Of a stretch of 64,000 nucleotides of DNA, positions 11,601-24,300 are shown one piece after another. A program made the position numbers and the translations under genes. Source of the stretch: Rhabditoides inermis (Eukaryota; Nematoda; Chromadorea; Rhabditida; Rhabditidae). The notes beneath the pieces are model-generated. The model did no database searches. It was given only the letters and a program-made list of their open reading frames with translations, and was not told the DNA's origin. Location: contig CAWZYM010000129.1 in NCBI GenBank assembly GCA_963966185.1, forward strand, positions 500,001 through 564,000. Reading direction: 5' to 3'. How positions within the stretch are numbered: position 1 is the first letter of the stretch; each line of letters begins with the position of its first letter.

Positions 11601-14600
11601 TGCGCTACAGGATTAGGATCGTATGGCGAGTGTGTGAATATGAATGAGAAGCCCGAAGCCCAGGGAGTGCGTGCGACCGAAGACAGTACTCTTGTAGTAT
11701 ACTCTGTAGCGAGGAGTAGCGAGTATGCAGTATGCAGCCCACAACCCACAGCATTCCAGACTCTGAAATAGTGATATTCGATATGCCTATGAATCAACAA
11801 CACATTGAATTCAAATTACACAACACACTAATTTCGATTGTTCTAGACGTACTGCAACAGCAACAGGACAAAAAAGAACATGTTGTTATGGTATGGTGTT
11901 TGCAGATCTACGCCCAGCTGCGCGACTCGTTGTACCTGGACGACGCGGTGACTGGCGAGGCGGCGGGGGTGGCGATGGGCCTCGTCATGGCGGCCAGCCT
12001 CCACCAGCAGGCATTCCAGGTACGGGGGGGAAGGGGGTACTGTACTAGTGGAGTACTGTTTCCGCTACCAGGCATTCCGGGTAGGGGGACGGGTAATTGA
12101 TGGCCGTACAGGGATGGTAGACGACTGCTACCACTACCAGGCATTCCAGATTCCGGGGGGACTGGATAGTATAGAGAGACAGAGACAGAGAGAGAGAGAG
12201 AGTTTGGTTGTACAGGGATAGTAGTATAGTGTTGGTTGACCCCTGTGGTGTTGCAGGACATGGTGCAGTACGCGTGCGAGACGCAGCACGACAAGATCCA
12301 GCGCGGCCTGCGCACCGGCATCGCCCTCATGGCATATGGACGGTGCGTGGGCGGAGGGAGGATGGTCGCGGACCATCATTTTTTCTTGAAGCTCTTGCCT
12401 GTAGCCTATTAGTTTTACTATTCATCATTCTCCAATGAATCGTAGGGGCGGATGAGTGATTATTTTTTGTCATGTTTTGGAGGTGATAGCTTTTCTGTGA
12501 AACACACTTTTGACTGTTTTATGCTTGTTTATCACAGTCCATGTTGATTGTTCTCGCTTTCAGCCAGGAGGAGGCTGAGACGTGGGCGTCTTCCCTGCTG
12601 GAGAACAAGTCGAACGCGGTGCTGCGCCAGACTGGCGTGTGCATCCTCGCCATGGCCTATGCCGGCACCGGAAACGCCAGCGTCGTCCGCAGGCTCCTCG
12701 CCAAGGTATGGGATGAATTATTGTGCGAAACGGGTCCATGACTGAGTCCACAAATTACTCATACAAAAGCAGGTAATGTGAATGTGATCGTCTGATGCGG
12801 TATGTGTGTGTCATACCGGTTGTTAGAAGAGACTAAGGACTAAGGAATATGTAGAGTAGGGCCGTATTCCGTATAATGTTGTAGGAATATGTTTCTTTGA
12901 ATGTCGTCTCGGGTACAGGAAGGGAGTGGCACAAGGAGGCATAGTATAGTTATAGTAATGATGAGTACGTATGCGTTTCTGTCCCCTCGTGGTTGATGGA
13001 GAGATACGGTGTGTGTGTGTGTGTGTCGTGCACTTTATGATGTCCTTTTGGGATTCACTCTGACTCGGTGTGTGTTTGCCTGACTTGAGGTGTTTTGGTT
13101 TGGTGGAATGAATAACGAAGCCGAAGACTGTGTGCAGTGAGCCGGCGAGTAGAGAGGAGAAGGTGAGCGACTCGTCACGTGTACTGTGAGAGAATGACTA
13201 AATGGCTGCTGTGAGTGAATCGTCCAGACCACCATGTCATGGGTTTTCGAACGCTTCCCTCATTCATTCACTCATTCACCCGTTTTGAAGCGATTTGGGC
13301 TCTTATGAGTGTGCGATATTTACAGTGTTACTCTCTATATGGCAGTTGTGGTGACGCACTAGTGAAAATGAGGAGCGGAAAGGGGATAGTGGATTCCGTG
13401 TGGGGAAGTGGGGATATTCCCTTTCACCCCTTTTCTACCTCGATTAGAGTAGGGTGTTGGATGAGAGAGAGAGAGAGGGGAGAGAGGCGGCGACGGCACG
13501 GCAAGCAGTCATTGTGTGTGTCTGAATTGCTGGATGGATTTGGTGGGTGGCGCTGATTGGCCGCACCCTGCAAGTGGATGGGAGAGGGATTGGTTTTTGG
13601 TGGCGCGTCGGTCGTCGAAGGCTGGACGCCGCGCGAAGAAAGGTGTGAAGTCGCCGCCAAAAGTTGAAAGGCTCTCTCTCTCTCACACACTCCTCCCGCC
13701 GATTGTGCTTTTTGTGCCCGTGACGCACCCGGGAGGAGGTGCAGGCGTGATTGCTGCTGCTCGTTCATTGAGTTCACTAGAGGAGCGAGGGACATTGGAA
13801 GATGTACATAGGACATTGTGTGAGGGTACGGGGCGAGATGGCTAATTGAGAGACTACTATCAACTGGGTGATGTCAAGATGACGGGATGACTAATTGTAT
13901 GTTTAGGTTGCCGCCGACCCGAACAACGACGTGAAGCGCTTCGCTGTGATGGCGATTGGATTCCTTCTCTCCAAGTGAGTCTTGTTCTCTGTCCCCACGA
14001 CTCGTTATCTCTCCGCACCATCAACCACGCATCTTGGGTGGTTTGCCTGACTGGTGGCTGGGGTAAATTATCATAAATTGTGTGAGTGTGCGCGTCTGCC
14101 GCCTGCTTACGCGTCAAAAGTGTGAGATGGCTACTGCTGCTCGTTTTTCGCTCCCCATTTTTTCCCTTCGAAATGGAATGTGAGGTTTGAATTTGGGGAG
14201 GTGAGAGTGAGGTGAGAGTGGCAGAGGCGCAGAGTGGGGAGGACGGGAGCCGGAGGTGCGAGGCATTTAGGGAGATTGGAGTGGACGTACGGGTGGGACA
14301 CGTGAGCGAGTGCGGATGCCATGCTTGCTTTTGCCCTCCTCCCCCCTCTTCCGATTCCGCCACACGCAAAGTGCAGATATGCGGCTGTGCCGCGTTGCGT
14401 TCCGTGTTCCGTCTAGCAGACACGCATGGCCGCCGTTGAGCAAAGGAATGCACTATTTGGACAGGAGATGTTTTGACGGCGGCCCACCTTTGAAGAGATG
14501 CGAGGGGAAATGTTGTCTTCCCTATTCTGTTTTCTGCCACACCTCGCGGAAATTGTTAGTACGGAATACATGAATAATGAATAGTGTGAATTCACTGGAC

Positions 14601-17600
14601 ACTACCTTTGATTCTGCATAACTGAGTAAGGCATTGGCTTTGGCCTCACATGTTTGCATTGAATCCGCATTGAAAGTGTATAGACCATACTATGTGGTTG
14701 TTTTGGGATTTGCATTTATTATGAGAGTTTTGTGTGGAAGTGTAATGATATGAATATGGTTGAGGAGCCGCAGTAGCATAGATGGATACATAAACAAGCA
14801 CTTGTCTGTGGGAATGGGAACGAGGGTGAAAATGAGAAGAAGTGTGGGAGAGAATGATGATTGATGATCGAATAACCATATCTGAGCCACACTAGACACC
14901 AATCTGATTGCAATATTTATCTCTCATTATCATAAAACGCTTCACCGGAAATGGAAGACACGTTTTTGTGGGGGGTACGTTGTACGTAAGATGATCATTG
15001 GTGGGATGTGATGAAAATAGTGTCGAACATTGTGTTTAGGCATCGTATGTACACATGGATGTGCGGATAGTTTCTCGTTTTATATAAGGGCTAATCACGG
15101 AGTATACGTACGTATGTGTTCATTGGAGGTACCTCGTATTCTGGCATGGTTGGGGAGAAGTGGGGACGACGATTACATGTGACAATACAAGACATGGGGG
15201 GATGAAATGGCTGCACTTGTGTGGGAATAGGGAATAGTGGGACGACCCGGATGCGTGAATCATGTGAGGGATGGCGGTTCGCCCTGGCTGCTCGCTCGAC
15301 ACGAGGTTCGAGCGAGCGGACGATGCTACTCGATCGAAAGGAGGGAGGAGGCTACAAGAAGGTCTCTTTGACTGGCCGCGCCTTGACAAACAGGGTGGGC
15401 GGCGATGTGCTCGATGTGTCTGTGATGGATGGAGAGGAGACTCTCCTCGGCGACGGTATTGGTGGCAGAGTGGAGTGTGAGGTGGCGGCGGCCGCAGACT
15501 GGCTCTTGCGATCGGCCAGCAGCGGCTTTTGCTCTGCGTCTTCGTCGCTCTCCTCGGTCGGCACCCGGCTGACGGTCGGCTTGCTGCGCCAGTCGTCTCT
15601 CGCCTGCGACACTGTCCGCTCGACGTTGGACCTGCAAGGGATGACGCTATTAGGGCTGTATGACATAAGCTGGTTCCGCGTCGCGCGAGAGCGGAGAGCG
15701 TCATTACACTGAGGGTCTGAGGGTCTCTGCTCTCGTTCCCTTTCTCGCCTTTTCGCCGCGCACACTCATTGTGGTGAATCTTTCATGAGCACAGCGGCTA
15801 TTTCCGTTTCCGCGACGACACGTCTTGACTGTTTAGAGAGAAGTCGCGCGGGCGGGCGGGCGGAGCGTCGTGTTTATGCGCGACCAAAAAGTGAAGGCGG
15901 AAGTGTGCTAATCTAATCAGCAAATTGACGTTGCGAGGTTACTGACTCACCACGTATGTTCGGGGATGATGGTAGTGTGGCGCGAGTAGACGGTGCGGTC
16001 GCGCACTGAGTGAAAGCACTGACAGCGCAGGATGCGCACGAACGCCAGTCGGAAACGCTTGTTGAAGACGGTGTAGATGAGCGGGTTGATGGTGGACGAG
16101 ATGTAGCCCAGCCACAAGAAGCACGACGACAACCACGAGGGAGCTGGAAATGAATGAATGAAGAATGAACGATTGTGTCCGTGCTTACCTGCACACTCCT
16201 CGCCGCAGAATCCGTAGAGGAAGTTGGCTGCGAAGAAGGGTGTCCAGCAGATGAAGAAGCACACGAACACGACGGCCAGCACGCGAGTGGCCTGCAATGG
16301 AAGGGTCAGGAGGTGTTTTGGAGAGGACAACGGACAACTCTCAACTCACCTTGTGTTCGTTGGCGAGCTCTGCGGACGCGGCCTGTAGCGACGTTTTCCT
16401 CGACACTCGATTGGCGAGAGAGGAGAGGTACGACGAGGTGCGCGATCGCCATCGCTCCACTGTGCTCTGCTTGGCGGTAAGGGGCGAGTGGATGAGCGCA
16501 GACAGCTCGTCTTTCTTCTCCCTCTCCCTGTCGTTGTTGTTGCTGGACGTGATGACGACTGCCGTGGCAGTTACGTAGTGTCCATTGGGTGAACTGTTGG
16601 CGGAGAGGAGTGACAGCTTGCCGCTATTGGTTGCCGTGCTGTTTCCGTGGCTGACCGTGCTCGCCTTTGCACTCATTCCTCCCCGCACACTTGCCCGCGT
16701 TGTCGACGTGGTGTTGGTTCCATTTGTGGTGGAAGAGTTGGTGCGCACGTAGCCGAGCTTGCGGTGGGGCATCGTTCTTCTCAGCCCGTTTCCGAATCGG
16801 TCGTTGGCCTTTTGCGACAGCACACTGGCCTGCTTGTTGAGGAGGTGTGTTGTGCGCACGTAGGTGACTGCCATGATGAGGAATGGAATGAGGAAGGAGA
16901 GGGTGCTGCCGTACACCATGTAGTAACGGTTGGAGATGGCGCACGTCGAGTTGGACAGCACGGCTGCCGGGTCGTTGATGGCTATCACCGCTATGGGCGA
17001 CGATATCAAGAACGTGATGAGCCACACGACCACAATCTGAAATGGAGAGGATGAGCACTGAAATTTTGCAACCTGCTCACCTTGATGATGATGGCGGAGC
17101 GGGACTTGTTGCGCGTCTTGAGCGGCTGTGAGATGCCGAGATATCGGTCGAGCGATATGACGGACATGTGCACGATGGACGCTGAGCACAGCAGCACGTC
17201 TGAGTAGACGTAGAGGAGGCACAGCGGGAACGACCACGTCCACTGGCCTGCAACAGAGAGGGATGAGATGATGATGCATGCATATGTGCACTTTGTCTCC
17301 AAGCATATCTGCGTGCGTACGCTTGTTTATCCATACACACTCTCACGTGGCATCCCATTCTCCGGTTTCCATTCGGGGCGCAATTTTACATAATTAGTGT
17401 TGTGTTATGGAATGATGCTTCCACGCACTACTGCTTGTTTACGACCTCGCTGTTGAGTGTGAGCAGTTTGCCAAGAGGCCACCTGCTTTTCGAAGAGTTT
17501 ACACTCTGCGCGTCTCTCTAAACTTGAAAACTTGAAATTGGTTGTTGCACTGGTGGCGCTGCGGCTATGACACAAAAAGAGAACGCACACGGTGGTTCGA

Positions 17601-18302
17601 CCAACGGCGGCATGCGAGTCATTGCTATGATTGTTCTCTTTCGCCTACGAGCGTGAAAGAGTACGAAGGAGCAGTATCAAGAATGAGAGGGAGAACTTGG
17701 ACAACTAGGATAAGCAGCACGCGAGTTGTGCAAGTGTCGGATTTCAACCTGGCTGACTGCAGCTGTGTATGTGTGGCGACATGTGCACGTGTGTATGATT
17801 ACGCACATTGTGCCCTCTATGGTGGGCACAGCAATAATAGCACCACCACACTAGGACACTAGTGCAACCGGAAAAGGCGGCTACACGTGCTGTATGTGGC
17901 GAGTGGCGGACACTGAGAGATGATGGAAATTGTAATTGCAGGTGCTGATGCGTTTTGTGAAAGCGTTCTTGGATTTGGGCGAAAGGCATACTTGTAGTCA
18001 TGAGACTGAGGCAATGTGAAGCGAGCAAAGAAGGGATTTCTGCGACGACACGGTAACGTGTCTGGGTACAGCTGTCATGAGGTGCGGGTAAGGGAAGTCT
18101 CTGAGTCGAAGAACCCGCGCTCATTTTGTAGTGCTTGGGTGAATGTGTAATTCTCGCGGCAAGTGATTGCAGGTTGTGGGAATGCGAGGATGTGTCCATG
18201 TCGAGTGTCTTATCTATATGATGGATAGAGTGAGATATTGAGTGAGCGCGGCGATGAGAGGTTATGATGTCGTTATTACAACTGGTGTGGCTGGACACGC
18301 CG

Positions 18303-18348
<46 letters not shown>

Positions 18349-21300
18349 CTCTCGCGTCTCTCGATTGTGTTGCTGTGCTAGTGTTTCTGGTCGGCGATTC
18401 GCTTCTCGCTGCGCGGATCGAATGGCAAATCGGGGAATGCGAGCAGTTGTATTCTTTTCTTCTTCTTCTTGCGCGCGCGCGCATGCTGTATCAGAGATTT
18501 ACACTAGTAGTGAGCCACGCAAAGAAAGAGAGAGTATGGAGTATGGAATATGACTGCATAGAGAATGGAATCTAGCAAGGTTGAGAGGAGGGTGTGCAGG
18601 TGGTTGCATTAAGAAGCATCAAAGATTGCGAGACCATATGGCAGAGGCAAAGTGCACGGCAAAAAAAACGCGGCGTTCACACATAACAATTGAATGGCGT
18701 ACCCACCGTGCTTGACCTCGACGATGATGGAGACGGGCATGACGATGCAGCACACGAGCAGATCGGCAAACGCCAGCGAGAAGAGAAAGTAGTTGGTTAT
18801 GTTCTGGAGCCGTCGGTCTGTGGCGATGGCGACGCAGACGAGTGCGTTGCCGACCAGGCCGACTGCGCACAGGAGCGGCAGCAGGAGCAGTGCCAGGACG
18901 TTGGGCGGCGGCCGGCCGATGCCCACCCGCACCGCCGCGAACGACCACCCCATGGACAGAGTGGCGCGCGACAAGGAGCGAGCTGCAATGCAACCATGCC
19001 AGTCAGGAGTCAGGCGGACCGACTATAACTCGAACTCGCGACACGCACGCATACAATGCATGTTTACGGAGGAGAAATGTGCACACGTGCACTCAAAGAA
19101 GTGCAAGTTGCCTGGGAGCAGAGATGAAAGTAGAGACACTGACGGCAGTGACATATTTAAGGTTGCGAGAGCGAAAGTAGGAAGCTAAGGTGACAATGTG
19201 AAGTGTTACATGCGAGAGAGAGGATGTGTGAGTGAGAGAGTGGAGAGAGTGGAGACAGTGGTCAGAGTGTGAGACAAGCTGCGTGAGTGACAAGATGAGG
19301 AGTTGATGAATAGAGAAGGAGGGAGATGGGTAAAGGGATAACGCTGTGACTGTGGCTGCAGTCAGAGAGGACGGAGCAGATATGAGCACTTTACTAGTGA
19401 GAGGCGGGATCTGCAAGGCAAGGGGCAACATGAAGCGGCCACACAGGCAGAGAGAACGAGGAGAGAGGTATAGACAAAACACGCCGTGATCAGTGGTGGC
19501 CGAGTTGACTCGGCCCGAGCTGACGATGCGAGTCATGAATGAATGGAATGGAGAGAGAGTGAGAGAGAGAGCAGCGATATTAATCCGCAGGTAGGGATAA
19601 TGAAAGCATATGCGGGTTGCAGAGCTAACAACGCCGTTCGCAGCCTGTTTTGCCATGTGTGGATGCGTGTGCGATGTTTGAGTCTGTGTATGTGAGAAGG
19701 AGGCAGTTGGGAGAGAGGAGTGAGAGCCACAGCAACTCAGCGACATGAATTGCGGCATGATTGCTCAAGTTGAAGTTGAGAAGGACGAGAATAGCGTTCC
19801 GACTAAATGTTTGGGATGAGCTGTGCTGTGTATTTTGTTTGTGATTGTTGGATTTTGAGAGTGGAGAATGGGAGCGGGGATTGCGGCTTGGCGGGCGATG
19901 GACCCATAATGATGCTTGAATTGATGGGAGAGCATATGGGGTGGAAGAAGAAGGCTGAAGAAGAGGAGGAGGAGCTGTGAAGAAGAAGAGGAGAGAGAGA
20001 GAATGAGCGGCGGCGGACAGCCAGACCAGCCACCGTCTATGTGATTGTGCCGCTTTTTTTTCAAAATGACATGAGAAATTGACGGTTTATAAATAACGCG
20101 CTGGCCGGTAGCGGCTTTAAAAAGTCGATGAGATGGTGATCACACGAAATGCACGGACAACTGTCTGTTCGGGAGCGGCTGGCAATGAATAAACTGCACT
20201 GTGCTTGTTGTTTTAGCTGTTATGCAACAAGACGAGAGGTGCAGGTGGGAAGGGCCGAGACGGCATAATTGGATGGTGAATAGAGAATGATGCGAATGTT
20301 GTTATGATGCGATGACGCGGTTCGTGTGAGATGAAAAAAGAGATTCTGACTAGTCGCTGCAATTGTAGCGCGTAAAAAGAGGTGGTGGAAGGTGAACGCG
20401 GTGGATGTGTGGGAGTGGGAATGAAATGCAGAACTGCACACGTAATGTCAGATGCACGAGTTTGTTTGGATGTTTGGATGCAAGCGAAGGGTGGTTCTCT
20501 CGGGAAAGCGACGTGAGGCGGAGGTGCGTGAGTTTGGCAAGGTGGTTGGTGGATGGAGGATATTGAATGGAAGACGCCGACAATTGCGAGTTGGAGGGAG
20601 GGAGGGGGGATGAAGGGACGGCGATAGCCGTCCGCCCGCGCCCCCTCGCCCATTATGCCCGGCTCTGCTGGAGAGAGGCGCGAAATGAAAATGAAAGTAG
20701 AAGTGTGAATCGGCAGATTGGCACTGCAAGGTGCGCAGTGGCTGGCAAAAGTGAGGCGATTGTGATTCGACTTATTTCTTATTCATTCAATTGCATTTGC
20801 ACGCGGCGGACAGCCTCTCTGCTTTTTGCGAATAGCAAGGAAGGGAGGGGATGTTCGGCGATTAGTGTTGCGAGTTCAAAGAGCGCTGGGGCTATGTCGT
20901 CACTCGTCAACCTGCTGAGCCGCAATCGAACCAATGGAAAAGACGCGTTATTCAATCGGTGGCCAATGTTTGTTGATCGCCATAATTCAAAGTGCGATGA
21001 GAACGAGATTTGAATGAGGACAGAGGGGAGGAAAAACGAGAGGAGCGGGAAGAATGATAATGAATAGGCATCGTGATGAAGAACGCACGTGGCTCGAAGA
21101 CAAACGGAGATCTGTGCACATTGTGTATGTTCCAGAGGATAGGTTATGCGCATGATTCGAGTTTGCGGATCGAGTAGCGGGTAGCGGGTTTATGAAATTG
21201 AATTGGAAAGAGTATGTAGGTGGACTCGGGGATAAGTGGTTGGTGTGCGCCGCTGGTCGGTCGGTTGGTTGGGTTTGGTTGGATGAGCTGGCGCCTCTCT

Positions 21301-24300
21301 CGAGGCTGGCTAGATATGCGCGTATCCCACGCTGCGCCCGCTCTTGTGGCAGACACGCGCGCGTGGGGGCATGATATGTTGGAGTGGAATTGCAAGACGG
21401 ACACATGTATTATTCACTGCGCGGCCACGGACTCGGACGGCCTCGGCATTACTGCTGCTATTGCAGAGTGCGCGCAAGAAGGGAAGTGGAGAGGAGAAGG
21501 AGGAGGAAAAGGGGAACAAAAAGAAAGCAGCAATAAGAGTAGATGAGGAGATGAAGCACAGGAGATATGCAGATATGTGGATGGGACAAAAGACGATGGG
21601 GCAAGGTGAAAGAGGAGGGATAAAGCAAGGAAGTGCAGACTTGTACATTGGGGGAGAGGCTGCTGTGTTGTGATGGTGGTTGGTGGTGGTGCACTCTGTG
21701 AATCAGAGTCGTAAACGGGAATGCGGCATTTCATGCGCTCCCCCATATACAGAAGGCAAAGTGAATTGCAAAGTGAGTGTGAAATAGGCAGAGCCGAGTG
21801 TGATGTGGTGACGGTGTGGGATCATCGGGTAGTGGTGGGAATATCGTGGTGTGATCGATAGATTGCGGTCGCAGCAGTCGAGTGGATGAGATGGGTAGAG
21901 AGGGTATGTATGCGCAAGATGTGCGGCGGTGGTGGCTGGCCGGTCGGCTGTGGCGGCTGCATGCTGCATCACAGTCACCGGCCGGCAGCCCGCCAAGTAG
22001 TTTGCGAGTGGGAGAGGCGCGGAGAGGAGAAAGAGGAGGAGGAGGGATAAGAGGTAAGGCGAGCCGACGCCCCGCCCCCTGCTCTGGCAGACATCGCGAT
22101 GGGCGACACTTGAGAAAGAGACGAGGTGCCAAGCGGCGGTAGAGTAGAGATGAAGTGTGTCATTGGGTCTCTCGGCATTGTTGCGATGAGGTGATTGTTA
22201 CCACGTTTCCGTAAAGCGGGGTACAATACGCGACGGGCGTGGATTTTGCACAAGCAGGGTGCAGGGAGGGATGAACATAGTTTGCCAACAGAGCATATGA
22301 TCAGTAGTCGTGTGTGTGCTGGTTTGTTTGAACAGCTTGAACATGTGGTTCATGTAGATGATGGGGATCTGCGGTGTGGATGAAACCATGAAACCGTAGT
22401 GGGCTGATAATAGACAGAGGAAGGGGCTAGCTGGATGAATTACACATCGTCACATAATAAAAATACGATCGCGAATGACAATTACATACAAATTATAAAT
22501 ACAATTGTCTAGAGATAACTCGAAATTGCTATTTGTATGATGGTTGTTATCGTAAGGGAATAACTCATGATGAGATGTGGACGTTTCTGTATTTGGGAAT
22601 CCGAAACAGACTGCATGCAACGTGTCGATGTGATAGCCTAGGCGTATAGGGGATTGTGTTATGTGTGTTGCTGGCTGTGCGAGATGTGAGATTCGAGTGG
22701 GCAAGGGTGGAACTATCTGTACAGAGAGGCTGGAGACGTGGATTGTTGCAATGTAACGAGAGATGTCTCAACGCATAATTCATGGTTGCATTGAGAGGGT
22801 AGTGTTTGAGAGGAAGAAACAAGCGGGTTGGACGGTTCACAAAACAGCGCTATGTTCACAGATCGCAATGATCAGTGCTCGCAATTATTCACATGTCTGG
22901 CAAGAAACAGCTGTAATAGTATATACTCTCCGTATCCGTAATCGGAATGTCTTAGCCTCGTGAATCCTCATAAAAAGTAATAACAAATGGCAAAACAACA
23001 AGTTATTGTTTTCTATTGATGGAGAAGTATGGATGCTCTAAACAGACTATGCGCATGCTCGGATGTATACCTATAAATAATGTAGAATCGAAAACAACAA
23101 CTTAATTTCGAATTAATGGAGAATTGTTTTCGCGTACTAAGTAATGGTGGAGATGTGTGTGTATTGAGAACGTTTTGGTAGATGTATCAGTAATAGCTAT
23201 GGATCTCTAATTTAAAAACAAAGAGAGGGATACCATTTTTTGTGAGAAGGTGGTTCAAATAGAGTGTGAGTGAGTGGTTGATGTTGCTGTTGCATTAAAA
23301 ATTGGGATATGGGATAAAATTGTATTGGAAGTGTGAAAAGGATTTTCAACTAGACTGTACAACTGTACGTGGTTGACGTTGCCGTTTCAGCGACCCGGAG
23401 CAGTGTCTGCAGTACACGGGCATGCTGGTCGAGCACTTCAACGGACACGTGCGCTACGGAGCCGCCATGGCACTCGGAATAGCCTGCGCCGGCAGCGGAT
23501 ACAAGGTACGGGGGAGGGGGAGGAAGAGGAACGAGTGGAACATGGGAGGCGTGTTGTATGCTTAGTTAGAATTTCCGAAACCCCGAAATGAGATATAGAA
23601 TGGAATGGAATGGAACAGAGAACGGTTGCCTTGCATTGTTGTTGACTTCAACGAGACTCAAGATAAGTGTATTTATGGAGCTTTTGTAGCTTGCAACGAT
23701 GTGTTAAGAGTTGAGAAGCTTTCTGTGAATTATGAGGGCGTGATTCGTGAAAGCTGAGAAGCTGGATGACAAGGGGAAGGGGAGCCGGGAGCAACGAGAT
23801 TGTTCATTAGTGGAATGGGGCGATGCCACTCCTCCTCCCCTCCCAGCTCCCAGCCAGCCAGCCCCCCTCTATATGTTTGGACAGGAGAGATCTTTGAATC
23901 CCGACCGCCTCTCACCTCTCGATTGGCAATCAAATCAAAGAATCGAGTGGGCTGATGATGAGATCTGGAATAGGCCAAAAAGTGCTGGAGAGAGTGGAGT
24001 GTTTCGGACTCGCGTGTGTTGGCTGTTGGCTGAGCTGTCTAGTGCTATCAATAGCCGCGAAAGCAACAACGAGACTGGCGAAACGAAGTGTGTCTCTACT
24101 AAATGCGTCCCCGGTAGTGATATGTGTGTCAACACAAAACAGTACTCGTGAAAGATCTATGGCTAATGTTGACACTGCGACTAGTATCCGTGACACTATT
24201 TTTCAATCATATTTTGAAATTGTACGTGGTTGCACCTAGTCGCATGGGTGGCTAGGTGACGATTGGGTGGTTGTTTTTCTATGTGGCGTGTCTGTATCGT

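Larger units (their letters stand above)
13975..23390 (+). other. 9.4 kb rpn-2 intron 19 containing the antisense ser-1 g­ene
   Basis: The donor follows codon fragment AA at 13974 and the acceptor is TTTCAG at 23385-23390; the halves join as Asn-Asp-Pro-Glu-Gln, matching the RPN2 family. Inside, on the minus strand, lies the complete visible part of ser-1 (15352-18982). The remaining 4.4 kb right of ser-1 (18983-23390) is upstream of that receptor and may hold its promoter and 5' exons. I found no further exon I could defend. Many open frames here are antisense or purine-rich artefacts. Confidence 0.75.

Noticed and set aside
13860..14540. 226-codon minus-strand open frame in rpn-2 intron 19
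   Set aside because: It runs antisense through a confirmed rpn-2 exon and GC-rich intron, with Ser/Thr/Pro composition and no membrane or domain pattern.
19093..22132. Several 100-220 codon open frames right of ser-1
   Set aside because: They overlap one another on both strands, are low-complexity and have no splice partners. The region is better read as ser-1 upstream sequence within the rpn-2 intron.
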